DNA from: Piper betle
Lineage: Eukaryota > Streptophyta > Magnoliopsida > Piperales > Piperaceae
Length of the DNA: 64,000 bases
Direction: 5' to 3'
NCBI GenBank assembly: GCA_033002965.1
Contig: JAURVB010013123.1
Span: 124,001-188,000 of the forward strand
Both the position numbers and the translations under genes were made by a program. Below the pieces are notes generated by a model. It did no database searches and was not told where the DNA came from. It was given only the letters and a program-made list of their open reading frames with translations. Below, in pieces: positions 1 through 10,509 of this stretch; position 1 is the first letter of the stretch, and each line of letters starts with the position of its first letter.

Positions 1-955
1 AAGTGTATAAACCCATGACTTGAGTCGTGTTTTACGTTACCGAACCAGTTGTTTCGAGTTGAGTCAGTTTCAGGATCACGCGTACCGAGCCGAGGCCAGC
101 CGCGTGTTATGAGCGATGAGGGTCATGCGTACCCGAAGTATATGATGATAACGTCATGAATGCATCAGAACAGAATGAGTTATCAGATATATGAGAGTAT
201 GCCAGTCATTTTTTATTATTTTTATATATGTGGATCGTAGAATTAGTTTTAGGCCGAATAACGCGTTAGGACGCGTTAGATCATATTTGGGTGGGTTGAT
301 TAGTTATAGAGCATGTCATTATGGATGTTGTTGTGTTTGTTTTATTTTATGGGATTTTTCCATATTTTTCTAAATTTTTTTAGAATTTATTACGAACTTA
401 GTTATTATATTTGACTCGAGTAGGAATCGAGTCAATACTTATTTACGAGTTTGCCACTCAGCGGTATTCTTCTCCTCCCGACCCTTCCTCTCCCCACCCC
501 CAAACCCTCGTGCCGCGCCGCCCCTGTTCGCATGCCACCGCCGCCGCTGCCGACGCCGCACCGGCCGCCGATCGACGCCGCCCCGCTCGCCGCGCCGTCG
601 CCGTGCCGCCACGACCAGACCCCGGCCACCGATCGCGCCGCCGCGACGCCGGAATCGCCCCGCAAGCCGCCTCGGTCGTCGCCACTCTGACCGATTCGCC
701 GCCGTCCAGGCCGTCGCCGCCGCTCGTGACCACCGACGTCTCACCACCCTCGACCTCGTCGACATTTCCCCACCATCCCGACCGCCGTCGAGGCCGGCCG
801 TAGCCCCGATCGGAGCACGCCGTCGCCGCCGCCCGTTTTCGACGCCGCTGTCCGACGAGCCATCGCCGCCTCGGCTACCCTGTTTGACACCACCATTGGA
901 CCAAGCTCGTCGAGCTGGTGCCGATAGACCCCCTGATTGCCCCGTCCCGAATCAT

Positions 956-1030
956 CGCCGGAAAACCGCCGGAATCCGCCGGAAAACCGCCGACACTCGC
1001 CGGAAAACCGCCGGAACTGCCGGAAAATTG
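956..1030 (+). repeat. GC-rich minisatellite in family 1 LTR
   Basis: Several imperfect copies of a roughly 21-bp unit built on CGCCGGAAAACCGCCGGAA lie in the GC-rich part of the LTR. Copy 2 of the LTR has a shorter version (about 14382-14430), so unit number varies between copies. Confidence 0.7.
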
Positions 1031-1794
1031 GATTCGTGGGAAATTCGCCGGATCATCCGCCGAACGCACCCGGTCGAATCCGATCGGACTTCGGACGCCG
1101 CTAGGTGCCGAATTCGAGTTTCGAGCCACGCAACGGAAACCCTAGCCGTCGCCGATTTTCGACGACGCGAGGTATAATTTACTCCGACTTGAATTATTTG
1201 AAATTGATTGTAATTATTAGAATAGCATGCTAGGATTGATAATTATCATGATTAATGTTATGACATGAATATAGTATAGATGTATGATGTGATTTAGGAT
1301 AAAAATTATGAAATTGGTTGATTGAGTGAGTGTTAAAATTGAAGGTAAGGAATTAATTAGGTGTAACTAGAGTAATGATCATGATCTAATGTAGACTAAA
1401 TTAAGTAGACTTGCTAGAATTGATATAGGTTGATATGTGATGATTGATGCGTGATTGTGTTGATTGTGTGTGCATGCTATAGGATGTGTGATTCATCATG
1501 CGGGCGTTAGTTTTTAGCTTGATTGTGTAGGTACGGTGTAGGAGCTCGCCGCCTAGGCGCGATGGACCCGTTTGGAGCTTCTACCAGGTCCGTTTAGGAC
1601 TCGTTCTCTGTTTTACGCTATTCTATTGTGTATTTGATTTATTATGTGCAGGACGGGTTAAGTGGCGTTTTATCGGATCCCACTTAACTCGGGCCATTTA
1701 GCCGAACAATTTTCCGGATTAATAACCCTCGAGGATGAGATCCCTCGAGGTTGTTTTCGAAAATCAAGATCCACCACAAGTTGCCTTCGGGCCT

Positions 1795-1806
1795 ATTATA
1801 TAAATC
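1795..1806 (+). promoter_or_regulatory. Putative LTR TATA box
   Basis: ATTATATAAATC lies downstream of paired CCTCGAGG palindromes (about 1728-1751). The same context recurs near 15185 in copy 2 and, reversed, near 34821-34832 in copy 3. Conservation across copies and position in the LTR suggest the U3 promoter; transcription has not been shown. Confidence 0.5.
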
Positions 1807-2290
1807 CCTACCCAGGCCTATATATATATATGTAGTTTTCGCGTTTTCAGTGAGACGAGAGATGAGAGAAATCGACTGCACGTACCATGCAGAGGATGCC
1901 GTGACAGTCAAAGCGGGCTCTGGATTAGTGCCAGCGGACTGTTCCATTCCCGAGGGATCCTGACAACTCCGCGTTTGAGTTCCTCACACCCGGAGAACGT
2001 GGAGGTTTACGGGTACTGTTTAGTACAGCGCATGTCCGGACTTGTGGTTCAAAGGGTACTAAAGGCGACTGCCTGAGAGTACTCGGCCTTCGTGCTCAAG
2101 GCCAGGAGAAATATGGAGGTAAGGAGAGGGCTTAGGATAAAGTTTCATCGAGAAGTACTGAAAAAGAAGTGCCGAGAGCAGCACAGTACGCAGCAACAGT
2201 AAGTTCGGGATGCTGTCGAGTCTGCAGCCCAGACGGCTCCTCAGTAGTGCCCTTCATGAGTGTTCTTGAGGAAGTATATGGTTTTGCTTT

Positions 2291-2364
2291 CACATGAGAG
2301 TTTGCTCTCATGTGCCAGTTTGTTATAGTTAGTTTATTTTCCGGACCAGTAACACTCGTTACTG
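2291..2364 (+). other. Two stem-loops in family 1 LTR, copy 1
   Basis: Stem-loop 1 (2291-2314) is a perfect 10-bp stem, CACATGAGAG with its complement, and loop TTTG. Stem-loop 2 (2347-2364) is a perfect 7-bp stem, CAGTAAC/GTTACTG, with loop ACTC. Both lie downstream of the TATA-like box, so they would be in the transcribed R/U5 part. Equivalent stems in the other LTR copies differ by paired changes (see findings). Confidence 0.7.
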
Positions 2365-2989
2365 ACGTTTTTCTATATATATGTAGGTGAGAAATGCGAG
2401 TGGATGAAAGCTGTCGGGACTGCGAAGGAGCAGCACGGAATCGCGCACACATGTACCTGCCGTGTGTAAATGTATAATGATGGTGTGTTATTATTGTGTG
2501 AATGATAATTATGGATGTGTTTGCTTGAATGAATTGCTTGATTATGAAACGAACTGATAATTGATGAATGAGTAGGGAAGCCTATGGAGTTCAGACTCGA
2601 GCTCAGAATGAAAATGAATGAGATAATGATTGAATGTCAGTGTGATTGTTATGTTTTATCGTATTTTGATAAAATATTTATATACCCTTGTTGTGGACAG
2701 GGTTGGCCCCTAATTGCACTTTTAGGGGAGATTCTGTCCGTTTTCTGTAATATCATGAATTTTTATTAGATTTTTCGTTAATTGTATTGGTTTGTGTTTT
2801 GCTTGTACATCATAGTCATTCATGTAGGACCACGTTAGAACCCACATGATCTCATCCATGCATTTCACGTTTGCATCTCCATCTTGAGACGCCGAGATTG
2901 GATCCGGATGGTTAGGTTCGGGTTAGCGACCGGCCGGTGCCGGTAACATGCCGGTCGGTTCACGAGTGTGAGCGGATTTGGGGTGTTCA

Positions 2990-5027
2990 AATGTATTGCA
3001 TATACACATGTTGACAGGGAATCAAGAAGAAGCTTAACAAAGTCCGCAATGTGTATTTCTTGATATGGAGTGATGAGTATGGTTACCGGATATGATTTCG
3101 AGAACAACAGGTGTTTCGAAGTCGGGATGTTGTATTCAATGAAGAGTGCATGTACAAAGACATGAAGAAGAAAAGATGAGGGTCAAAGAAAAGAATATAT
3201 GGAGCTTGATGAGACAGATGAAAGATGCCAAGTGCTAAAATCAACGATTTGTTCAAGTGATGAGGAACAATTATCTTTGAAGAGACCGAACAGAAGGTGA
3301 GACAGGCTATCAACCAAATGATGATGAATCAGATTTGAATATTTGATGCCAAGTTAAATTGATGACTCAGAGCCACCACAAGAGATAGTTGTTGCTCCTG
3401 AACCAAGGAGAGCACAAGGGTTAGAACCTACTCAAAATTAAATTTAATTGTACAACATGTTTTGTATACTGATGCAGGAGAACCGGAGTCCTATGATGAA
3501 GCCATGAGTGACAAAGCTCATCTTAAGTGGGAGTTGGCCATGAAAGATGAGATGTCATCGTTGGAGAAGAATCATACATGGGAGTTGGTGAAGTTGCCGC
3601 CAAAAAGGAGGGTTCTATAAAACAAGTGGATCTATTGGGTCAAGTCTGAAGCCGGTGGTGTACAAAGGTATAAGGCAAGACTTGTAGTGAAAGGTTTTGG
3701 TCAAAAAGAAGGGATTGATTTTCATGATATATTTGCACCTGTTGTAAAAATGACTTCTATTAGAATTATTTTGAGTATTGTGGCTGTAAAGGGGTTGTAT
3801 TTAGAGCAGCTTGATGTAAATACAGCTTTCCTTCATGGTGATTTGGAGGAGGAGATCTATATGGAACAACCAAAAGGATTTGAAGTCAAAGGTAAAGAAA
3901 ATATGGTGTGCAAATTGAAGAGGAGTCTATATGGACTCAAACAAGCACCAAGACAGTGGTATTTAAAATTTGACAAGTTTATGTTGGATAATGGATTTGC
4001 TAGGAGCAATTCGGACCACTGTGTATATCTACAAAAGTTTAATGATGGGGATTACATTATTTTAACTTTGTATGTAGATGACATGCTTGTTGCAGGGACT
4101 TGTATGGAGAAAATTATTAGTCTCAAGATGAGGTTAGCCAAGAGTTTTTCCATGAAGGATTTGGGTGAAGCAAAACAACTTCTTGGGATGCAAATTACCC
4201 GAGACAAGAAGAACAAGAAGTTGTGGTTATCTCAAGAAGGGTATGTGAAGAAAGTTCTTGAGAGATTCAACATGAATGAATCCAAGCCGGTGACTACTAC
4301 TTTGGGTAGTTTCCAATTGTCCAAAGAACAAGGTGCTAAGAGTGAGGAGGATAAAGCTCACATGAAAAAGGTGCCTTATGCTTCAGCTATTGGAAGTCTT
4401 ATGTATGCTATGGTGAGTACAAGACCAGATATTGCACATGCAGTGGGAGTAGTGAGCAGATTCATGATGAACCCAGGAAAAGAACACTGGGAGGCAGTAA
4501 AATGGATTTTCAGGTACTTGAAAGGAACTTCTAATTACTGTTTGTGTTTTGAGGGTGATAATATTGATGTGCAAGGTTATGTGGACTCGGACCATGCTGG
4601 AAATAGAGACAATGGCAGGAGTACATCCGGATACATCTTTACAGTTGGTGGAACCGCGGTGAGTTGGGTTTCCAAATTGCAAAAGATAGTTGCTCTGTCT
4701 TCAACTGAGGCTGAATATGTGGCTGCTACAGAAGCTAGCAAGGAATATATTTGGATTAAAACTTTAATGAATGAGTTAGGTTTTAATGGGGTTGATTGCA
4801 GGTTGTACAGTGATAGTCAAAGTGCAATCCATTTAGCCAAGAACTCGGCATTTCATTCTAGGACCAAACATATTCGGTTAAGGTATCATTTTATCAGATC
4901 TTTGTTAGAAGAACGTAAATTGAAGTTGGAGAAGATAGATGGAAAAAATAATCCGGTGGATATGTTGACTAAACCGGTGGATGGAAAAAAGTTGAGTTTT
5001 TGCTCAACTTTGGTGAACTTGCACTAA
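2990..5027 (+). pseudogene. Copia-1 polyprotein remnant (IN tail, RT, RNase H)
   Basis: This is the 3' half of a Ty1/copia polyprotein. About 3040-3190 carries a decayed integrase C-terminal stretch (YGYRIW, then RSRDVVFNEECMYKDM) with frameshifts. From about 3480 the reverse transcriptase frame is open except for one TAA at 3618-3620. The long open stretch (3687-5027) holds QLDVNTAFLHGDLEEEIYM, SLYGLKQAPRQWY and the catalytic YVDD of RT, followed by Copia RNase H (SSTEAEYVA, the DSQSAIHLAKN block and TKHI). The true start lies upstream, beyond the window, since the family 1 LTR replaces the gag/protease/integrase side. One stop plus the frameshifts in the integrase part make it non-functional, though RT and RNase H are well preserved, suggesting a fairly young insertion. 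Confidence 0.93.
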
Positions 5028-5095
5028 CATGCAGGTGGACTCATGCAACGAACAAGTGGAGGAAGAGTTTGGACTGGTGTGTTCCAATCGGACTC

Positions 5096-5106
5096 CAAGT
5101 GGGAGA
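5096..5106 (+). other. Copia-1 polypurine tract
   Basis: AAGTGGGAGA lies immediately before the TGTT start of the LTR, the normal place for the plus-strand primer of a Copia element. Confidence 0.75.
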
Positions 5107-5107
5107 T

Positions 5108-5700
5108 TGTTAATATGTGTAATTGTATTAATGATATGTAGCCCATTGTCACACTCGGAATACTAAAGAAATCTCGGAATATTAACAGAGGTGGCTGTTA
5201 GTTCCATGGAGATTGAAGGTCTCAAAGCTTCGAATATTAACAGAGGTGACTGTTAGTTGTTCCATGGAGATTGAAGGGTCTCAAAGCTTCTCTATAAATT
5301 GAGCTTCATTTGTCTCATTCTAAGAAGGAAAGACAAGCAGAAGAAAAGACAAGAAAAGAGAGATAGGGAGAGATATAGAGATAAAAGAAGAGGGAAAAAT
5401 ATTCATGAGTTTATCTTATACGGAGTATTGAGAGAGAGTGAAATCTTGTAATCTCAATAGTATAGGGTGTGTGAGTAATCTTCTTGTACATCTCTATATA
5501 TATTTGATGACTGTAATCTTTGGTTGAAGTAGTGAATTGTTCGTTGTTGCCCGTAGTTTTTGACTCTCGATTGAAGGAGGGTTTTCCACGTTAAATCTCT
5601 GCTCTTTTGTGGTTTTGTTTTATCTTATTTCTCAGGTCTTATTTTCCCATTACTTTTGTTCGCTGTGGTTGATCTCCAATTTTGGGAATTTTTCTCAACA
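5108..5700 (+). mobile_element. Copia-1 3' LTR
   Basis: The LTR begins TGTTAATATGTG right after the polypurine tract and ends TTTCTCAACA, so the ends form a short TGTT...AACA inverted repeat. It is about 593 bp. It contains a near-duplicate of about 58 bp (around 5170-5290, recurring AATATTAACAGAGGTG) and a TATA-like CTCTATAAATTG near 5290. The matching 5' LTR is not in the window. The base after it starts an intron of the ASHR3-like gene, so this element appears to sit inside that gene. Confidence 0.8.
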
Positions 5701-5913
5701 AATCTTATGAAGTTAACTATAGTTGTTGATTCCACAATTTTGTACTTATACATATTGGACTTATTTTTCTATTTTGATTCTTATCCATATCTATGGAAGC
5801 AACATGTTTTTTATGCTATTTTCCATTTGTTAGTCCATCAAAGATCAATTTGAAATAGGGGTTATGTTGACTTGGTCTAAATGTTTGAATTTAACATATA
5901 CTATATCTTTCAG

Positions 5914-8001
5914 GGTTCAGTCTATCAGTTGCGCGAAAGCCTGCAATTGCTCTGATACATGCACTAATAGACCATTCCGCAGAGAAAAGAAATTAAGAGT
6001 TGTGAAGGTAATACTTTTTTGAATCTTATTCCAATGATACATCCTATACGAGTTTTTACGAAGCAAGTTATTGTCTGTTATGGATGATTAAAATTTGGGA
6101 TAATTGGCTTGCTAATTTTAAGAAGCTTTAGCTATAATATGGAAACTACAGTCATTTTTTTCAAGAGATTATCGAGATCTCTTTGGATAATTTCTCTTTG
6201 AACCTTGCAGTGTCTGTTATTGTTATTGTAATCGACAGGGCACACTGAATGTAAACAAATATTTTCAGGCAGGCAGTAGATTTTGTTTTTTTGGGTATAA
6301 TCTATAGTTAAAAATTGGATTACGATTTTAAACAATGTGAATAATTTTTTACACTTCTTTTTAAATACAACAATTGGCACAGCTGTTTTTTTAACTCTTC
6401 AATGGCATAATCACGAGTAGATGTCTTGCATCAATTTGTCACTGGCTTTATTTTGAATATTTTGACGTGCAAAACAATGTAAGCTTTTCTTGTAATTTTA
6501 TTATGTAGACAAAATTTTGCGGATGGGGAGTGGAGGCGGCCGAAACAATAAATAAAGGGGACTTTGTGATTGAATATATAGGGGAAGGTATGGTTACAAC
6601 GTGTAATATTTGTAGTTGATATTAGTTATATTCTTTGTATGTCTTAACATGAGTTTCAGTACTCCCCTGATCAGATTGATACTGTGGCTAATTTTTCAAT
6701 TGCAAGTTAATGTCATTTGCTTAGTTTTTCTTTCTGTTTTTCGGGTTTCCCCAGTTATTGACGATGCTTTATGTGAGAAAAGGCTTTGGGACATGAAATA
6801 TCGAGGTGCCAGAAATTTCTACATGTGCGACATCAGAAAAGATTTCACCATAGATGCCACTTTTGAGGGAAACGCATCTTGATTTCTAAACCATAGTTGT
6901 GATCCAAATTGCCAATTAGAAAAGTGGTTTGTAAATTTTTACGGCCATAAAAATTCGTTTGTTTTCTTAGTGAATAGCTATCTAAATTCAATATTATTTC
7001 GTAGTGCTTTAGTCAGCTAAATCATGACTGTTTGTCGATAATCTTATTTACAGGCAAGTAGATGGGGAAACACGTGTCGGTGTGTTTGCTTCGCAGTTCG
7101 TAAATTTCGGAGAAACTTTAACATATGACTACAGGTTAAATTAACATTTACCTCAAGTATTTTTGCTTATATTTGTATGCCAATATTACTTTGGCAGTCA
7201 GGAGGAGGGGGAGGGGGAATTTTAGTCATGCCCACCTAATCTGCACTAAGGTATTTCTGGCGTAGTAAGTGGGTAATTTTTAGCCATGACTAACCCACTC
7301 AAGAAGTCTGGTAACCCACCTTCTAAGCCCGTAATACCCTGAGCGAAGCAAGGTGCGCGTCGCTAAAAGTTTCCCATGAGGGACTATTCCTGTTTTTAAC
7401 TTTTCCAGAAAAGCACATGGTGATGACAGTGGGTAACAATTTCTTAGTACCCCATCATCGTTGGTATTAGGATTAAGATGAAGGGTAAATACTTCCTACT
7501 TGAATCGCGGTGGTGAGAGAGAGATGGGGAGGTGGTGCCTTGGTAAAGTACTAAATTGTATTCATTCGTCAGTTCACTGCAATTTCTAAATTGATGTTTA
7601 CGATAACAAAAATTAACTGGTATAGATAAGGATCCATGCACAAGCGAGGGTGGAAGTGTGTTGGCATATATCTAATTCATTTGTTTTCATTCAAATTGCT
7701 GCAATTCCATACACCCGCTAAAAACTTTTGCTGGAAAGCTGAAACAGCTAGTATGTCTGATTATATCCTTTTCTTCCCGTTCAGATTTGTGCAGTTTGGA
7801 TCAACGGTTGCTTGTCGGTGTGGAGCTAAAAACTGCCAAGGCTTCCTGGGTGCTAAGAAAAAGGTTGATAGAGTAGACTTAACGAGCAGGGGTAGAAAAC
7901 TAAAGCGATCTGGGACAATCATTGATCCACTGCCTAATCCAAGCGACATTACGTGCATTCATATTCCCAATTCAAGACACAGGGTGGGATTACTACCTTG
8001 A
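5914..8001 (+). pseudogene. ASHR3-like SET-domain histone methyltransferase, 3' part, with in-frame stop
   Basis: Five exons with GT-AG junctions and matching phases can be read: 5914-6007, 6509-6587, 6755-6926, 7054-7134 and 7785-8001. In order they encode an AWS zinc-binding stretch (CNCSDTCTNRPFR), the start of SET (CGWGVEAAETINKGDFVIEY), the SET core with NHSCDPNC, GETRVGVFA and LTYDYRF, and a post-SET cysteine cluster (CRCGAKNCQGFLG). This is the layout of plant ASH1-related proteins, closest from memory to ASHR3/SDG4, which act on nucleosomal histone H3. The N-terminal exons (a PHD finger is expected in ASHR3) are missing; the Copia-1 LTR ends 213 bp upstream of the first visible exon. 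TGA at 6880-6882 replaces the arginine codon expected just before FLNHSC. A CGA to TGA change would explain it. Truncation plus stop suggest a pseudogene, but the splice sites are intact, so loss is probably recent. Confidence 0.85.
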
Positions 8002-8409
8002 TAGTCTTCATGATTTTTTCTGACTAAATGAGCAGACATTAATTTAAGAAAATTTATATTGTTCAATTTGATGAATGTACATTTAAAATTCCACATTTGT
8101 AGCAATTCTTTTAGCCACATTTTGGCATCTAAGTGTAAGCTTTATAGGTAAAAGCTTCACAACTTGTACATTGTCCATGTCCCTGTAACGATCATGTATT
8201 CTAGCATATTGAACTGTAGTACCCCTTCAGAGTAAATCTAGGGGAAAATAATCCTTTGTTATAGATAGGTATTAGATAGTACAGGAAAATAGGAACACAG
8301 AGGAGGCAAAGCATCAAGTTCAACTACATTTTACTATACAACTATCATGCAACAAGCTACAGCAATTTGTGTACCTCTTTCAATGGAAGCTGCATCGTGC
8401 ACAGGAGTA

Positions 8410-10509
8410 TCAGAGTCTCCGGTGAAGTCTGACAAAATTGGTTGTTATAAGTGACACAGCACTTGTACAGGCGTATGCACCAGAGATCAACAACGCTGAC
8501 GAACCCAAAAGAATGAGCTGCCATTGTCTTACGGTAGCCAAAACGGCAGCTGCAGCCGAAAGAATTGCCAGGATGTAGAGCATATTCCGCCATGCTTGGA
8601 AAGCTTTGACGACTTGCCTACAACCTTTGCAGTGAACCACATGGCGAAAGTATCGGTTGGCGGGATTGGGAGCGTGCAAGCTCCCTATACCACCCTTAGC
8701 CGGCAGAGAGGCTGAGATACCGGCCACTGGTCCAGCCGGAGCATGTTCCACCACCGCCGGCTCCACTGGCGGGGAAATGGTGCTGTGCCCAAAATAGTAT
8801 GGCATCCCTGGACCTGCCTTGTCCATCCATTTCCTGTATTCCAGAACCCAAGTGTCTGAAGACTTGAGATTGAGGTACAACTCCTTGGTGGGCACCTTTT
8901 CCTTGATCAACAGTTGATTCTGGGATGACAAGAACCCCATGTCTTGCTCAAAGACCTTGCTAGCATTATGGTGAAGATACCACTGCGGCACAGCACTTGC
9001 AATAGGGGATCGTAAGCTAGTACCAAACCTGACTATGAGCATCGACTTGCCTTGCCCAGCAGGCCGGCAGAGGAAAAGAGCCGAGAACACCTGCTTTACT
9101 CCCTTCTTGTCCACAATCTCTCGGTTGTTTTGGAGAACACAAGGTGACTCAAATTTGAGGAAACTTTGCAATTCGGGGTCTGCCTCCTTGCCCCAGTAGC
9201 CGGCGAAGCCTCGGTCTGTGCGGTGAGTTACTTTGAATTTGAGAGCTCCAGCGTCTTCCCTTTTGGCGCTCCAGTCGGTGCGGTCGTGGGAGATGGGGAC
9301 ATGGGCAGGGTCCATGAGATTCTCAAGCAGGATGGAGTGATCGTATGGAAGCTCATGAATTGTCGACAAGTCTTGGAAGCCTGGCATGCTGTAGTGTTGA
9401 AACCATGGGAGTTTGAGTTCGTTGGGCTTTTTCTTATCTGACATCCACACCCACACCACCCCCTGCGAATCCCTCACTTCGTATGTCTTCGCACAAGCTG
9501 CTCGAGGGATCTTTGCTCCTGCTGGAAGCTACTTCAAAACAAGATCATGAAGAGCAGGTCAAGCTATAGTTAATTTGATTAATACTTTTTTTCCTTCTTG
9601 TGAAGAGTTGGTTACGGCACCTGAGGTATCTTGACGCATTTGCCGTCTCCCTCGAATTGCCAGCCGTGGTACAAGCACTCCAATCTCCCATCCACCAGCT
9701 GACCCTCAGACAGTTTCGCCAACCTGTTGAATTCACTTACCAATCACTAGTAGCAAAGAATTGCGGTTGCCACTGTGTATCCTAAGCGGATTATCGACAC
9801 ATCATGATCACGTAGTCCCGATTGGGAGGATAGATTATAGGTACTCTTATCATAACTTGAAAACGACATAAAACCCAAATGTTAAAGAAAATAAAAACAA
9901 CATAATACCCATCCAAGCAAAGAGTCAAGTTTTCACAACTAGAACTCAAGATGGCCTCTTTGTTAATGCTTCATCACTATAATAGTTTTGATTAGACAAA
10001 GATGGAAATGATCAAGCACTAATAATAATCAGATCACGAAAACAGGACTGGGTTTGTGCCTGAATATCCTTTTTATATTACCTGTGAGGGCAGCGATCTT
10101 CATAGCACCTAAGCACACCACCACGGTCACGGTACAAGACGAGGTGCTTGTCGAAGACGGTGAGGCCCAAAGGTGCATCTTCGGGAACTTGTTGAGTCAA
10201 ATACAAGGGATACCACTCCTCCCTCCAATCGTACTTGCTCGCCACCCGCTCTTGCTCCGTCTCCTCATCGACCGGGAGCAACACCTCGTCTTCACCTTCA
10301 CTGGATTTCTTCTCCCTCACTACTGCCACTCCACCATGGATCTCTGCAGTCGCGGTGCAGTGGAAGAGCGTCGACCACTTGCTGGGTCTCTTCAGATTTC
10401 CAACATGCGTGAAGATGGAGAGTGGCTTGAGGGCGTGGGAAGGGGAGAAGACTCGCGTGTTTCTTCTGAGGGAGAGTTCGGGCAGGAAGGGGGCGTGTGA
10501 AAGCGCCAT
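8410..10509 (-). CDS. PTC52/ACD1-like Rieske oxygenase, chloroplast
   Basis: Three exons on the minus strand (10509-10082, 9723-9621, 9528-8410) join in frame to 549 codons. Residues 1 to about 50 look like a chloroplast transit peptide. The Rieske signature is C140-P-H142 and C159-L-Y-H162, split by intron 1. The mononuclear iron site reads [13 protein letters not shown], preceded by the family block [14 protein letters not shown]-terminal CKGC thioredoxin-type motif and two hydrophobic helices (ending near the C terminus) would anchor it in a plastid membrane. Relatives are PTC52, TIC55 and pheophorbide a oxygenase (PAO/ACD1). The text around the iron site and the length fit PTC52 best; that protein is linked to protochlorophyllide a oxygenation and import. 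Start chosen at the first ATG giving a transit peptide. The gene has no visible defect and is the healthiest in the window. It is tail-to-tail with the ASHR3-like gene, 408 bp apart. Confidence 0.92.

Larger units (their letters stand above)
4..2989 (+). mobile_element. Long LTR, family 1 copy 1 (solo-LTR-like)
   Basis: The unit runs from TGTATAAACCC to GGGGTGTTCA, a decayed form of the TGTAAAACCC...GGGGTGTTACA ends of copies 2 and 3. All three copies share the same layout: a GACTCGAGT...ATCGAGTC palindrome near 410-435, a GC-rich stretch (470-1175), an AT-rich stretch, a TATA-like box near 1795-1806, then two stem-loops (2291-2314 and 2347-2364). No gag or pol lies inside, so it behaves as an LTR, probably of a Ty3/gypsy element. 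It sits directly against Copia-1 integrase sequence. Only 3 bases precede it in the window and they do not match the bases after it, so a target duplication cannot be shown. The open frames in the GC-rich part are not conserved between copies and are not called as genes. Confidence 0.75.

Noticed and set aside
411..803. 130-codon open frame in family 1 LTR
   Set aside because: The frame is not kept in copies 2 and 3; GC-rich artefact.
9166..9441. Plus-strand open frame within the PTC52-like exon
   Set aside because: Antisense shadow of the real exon.
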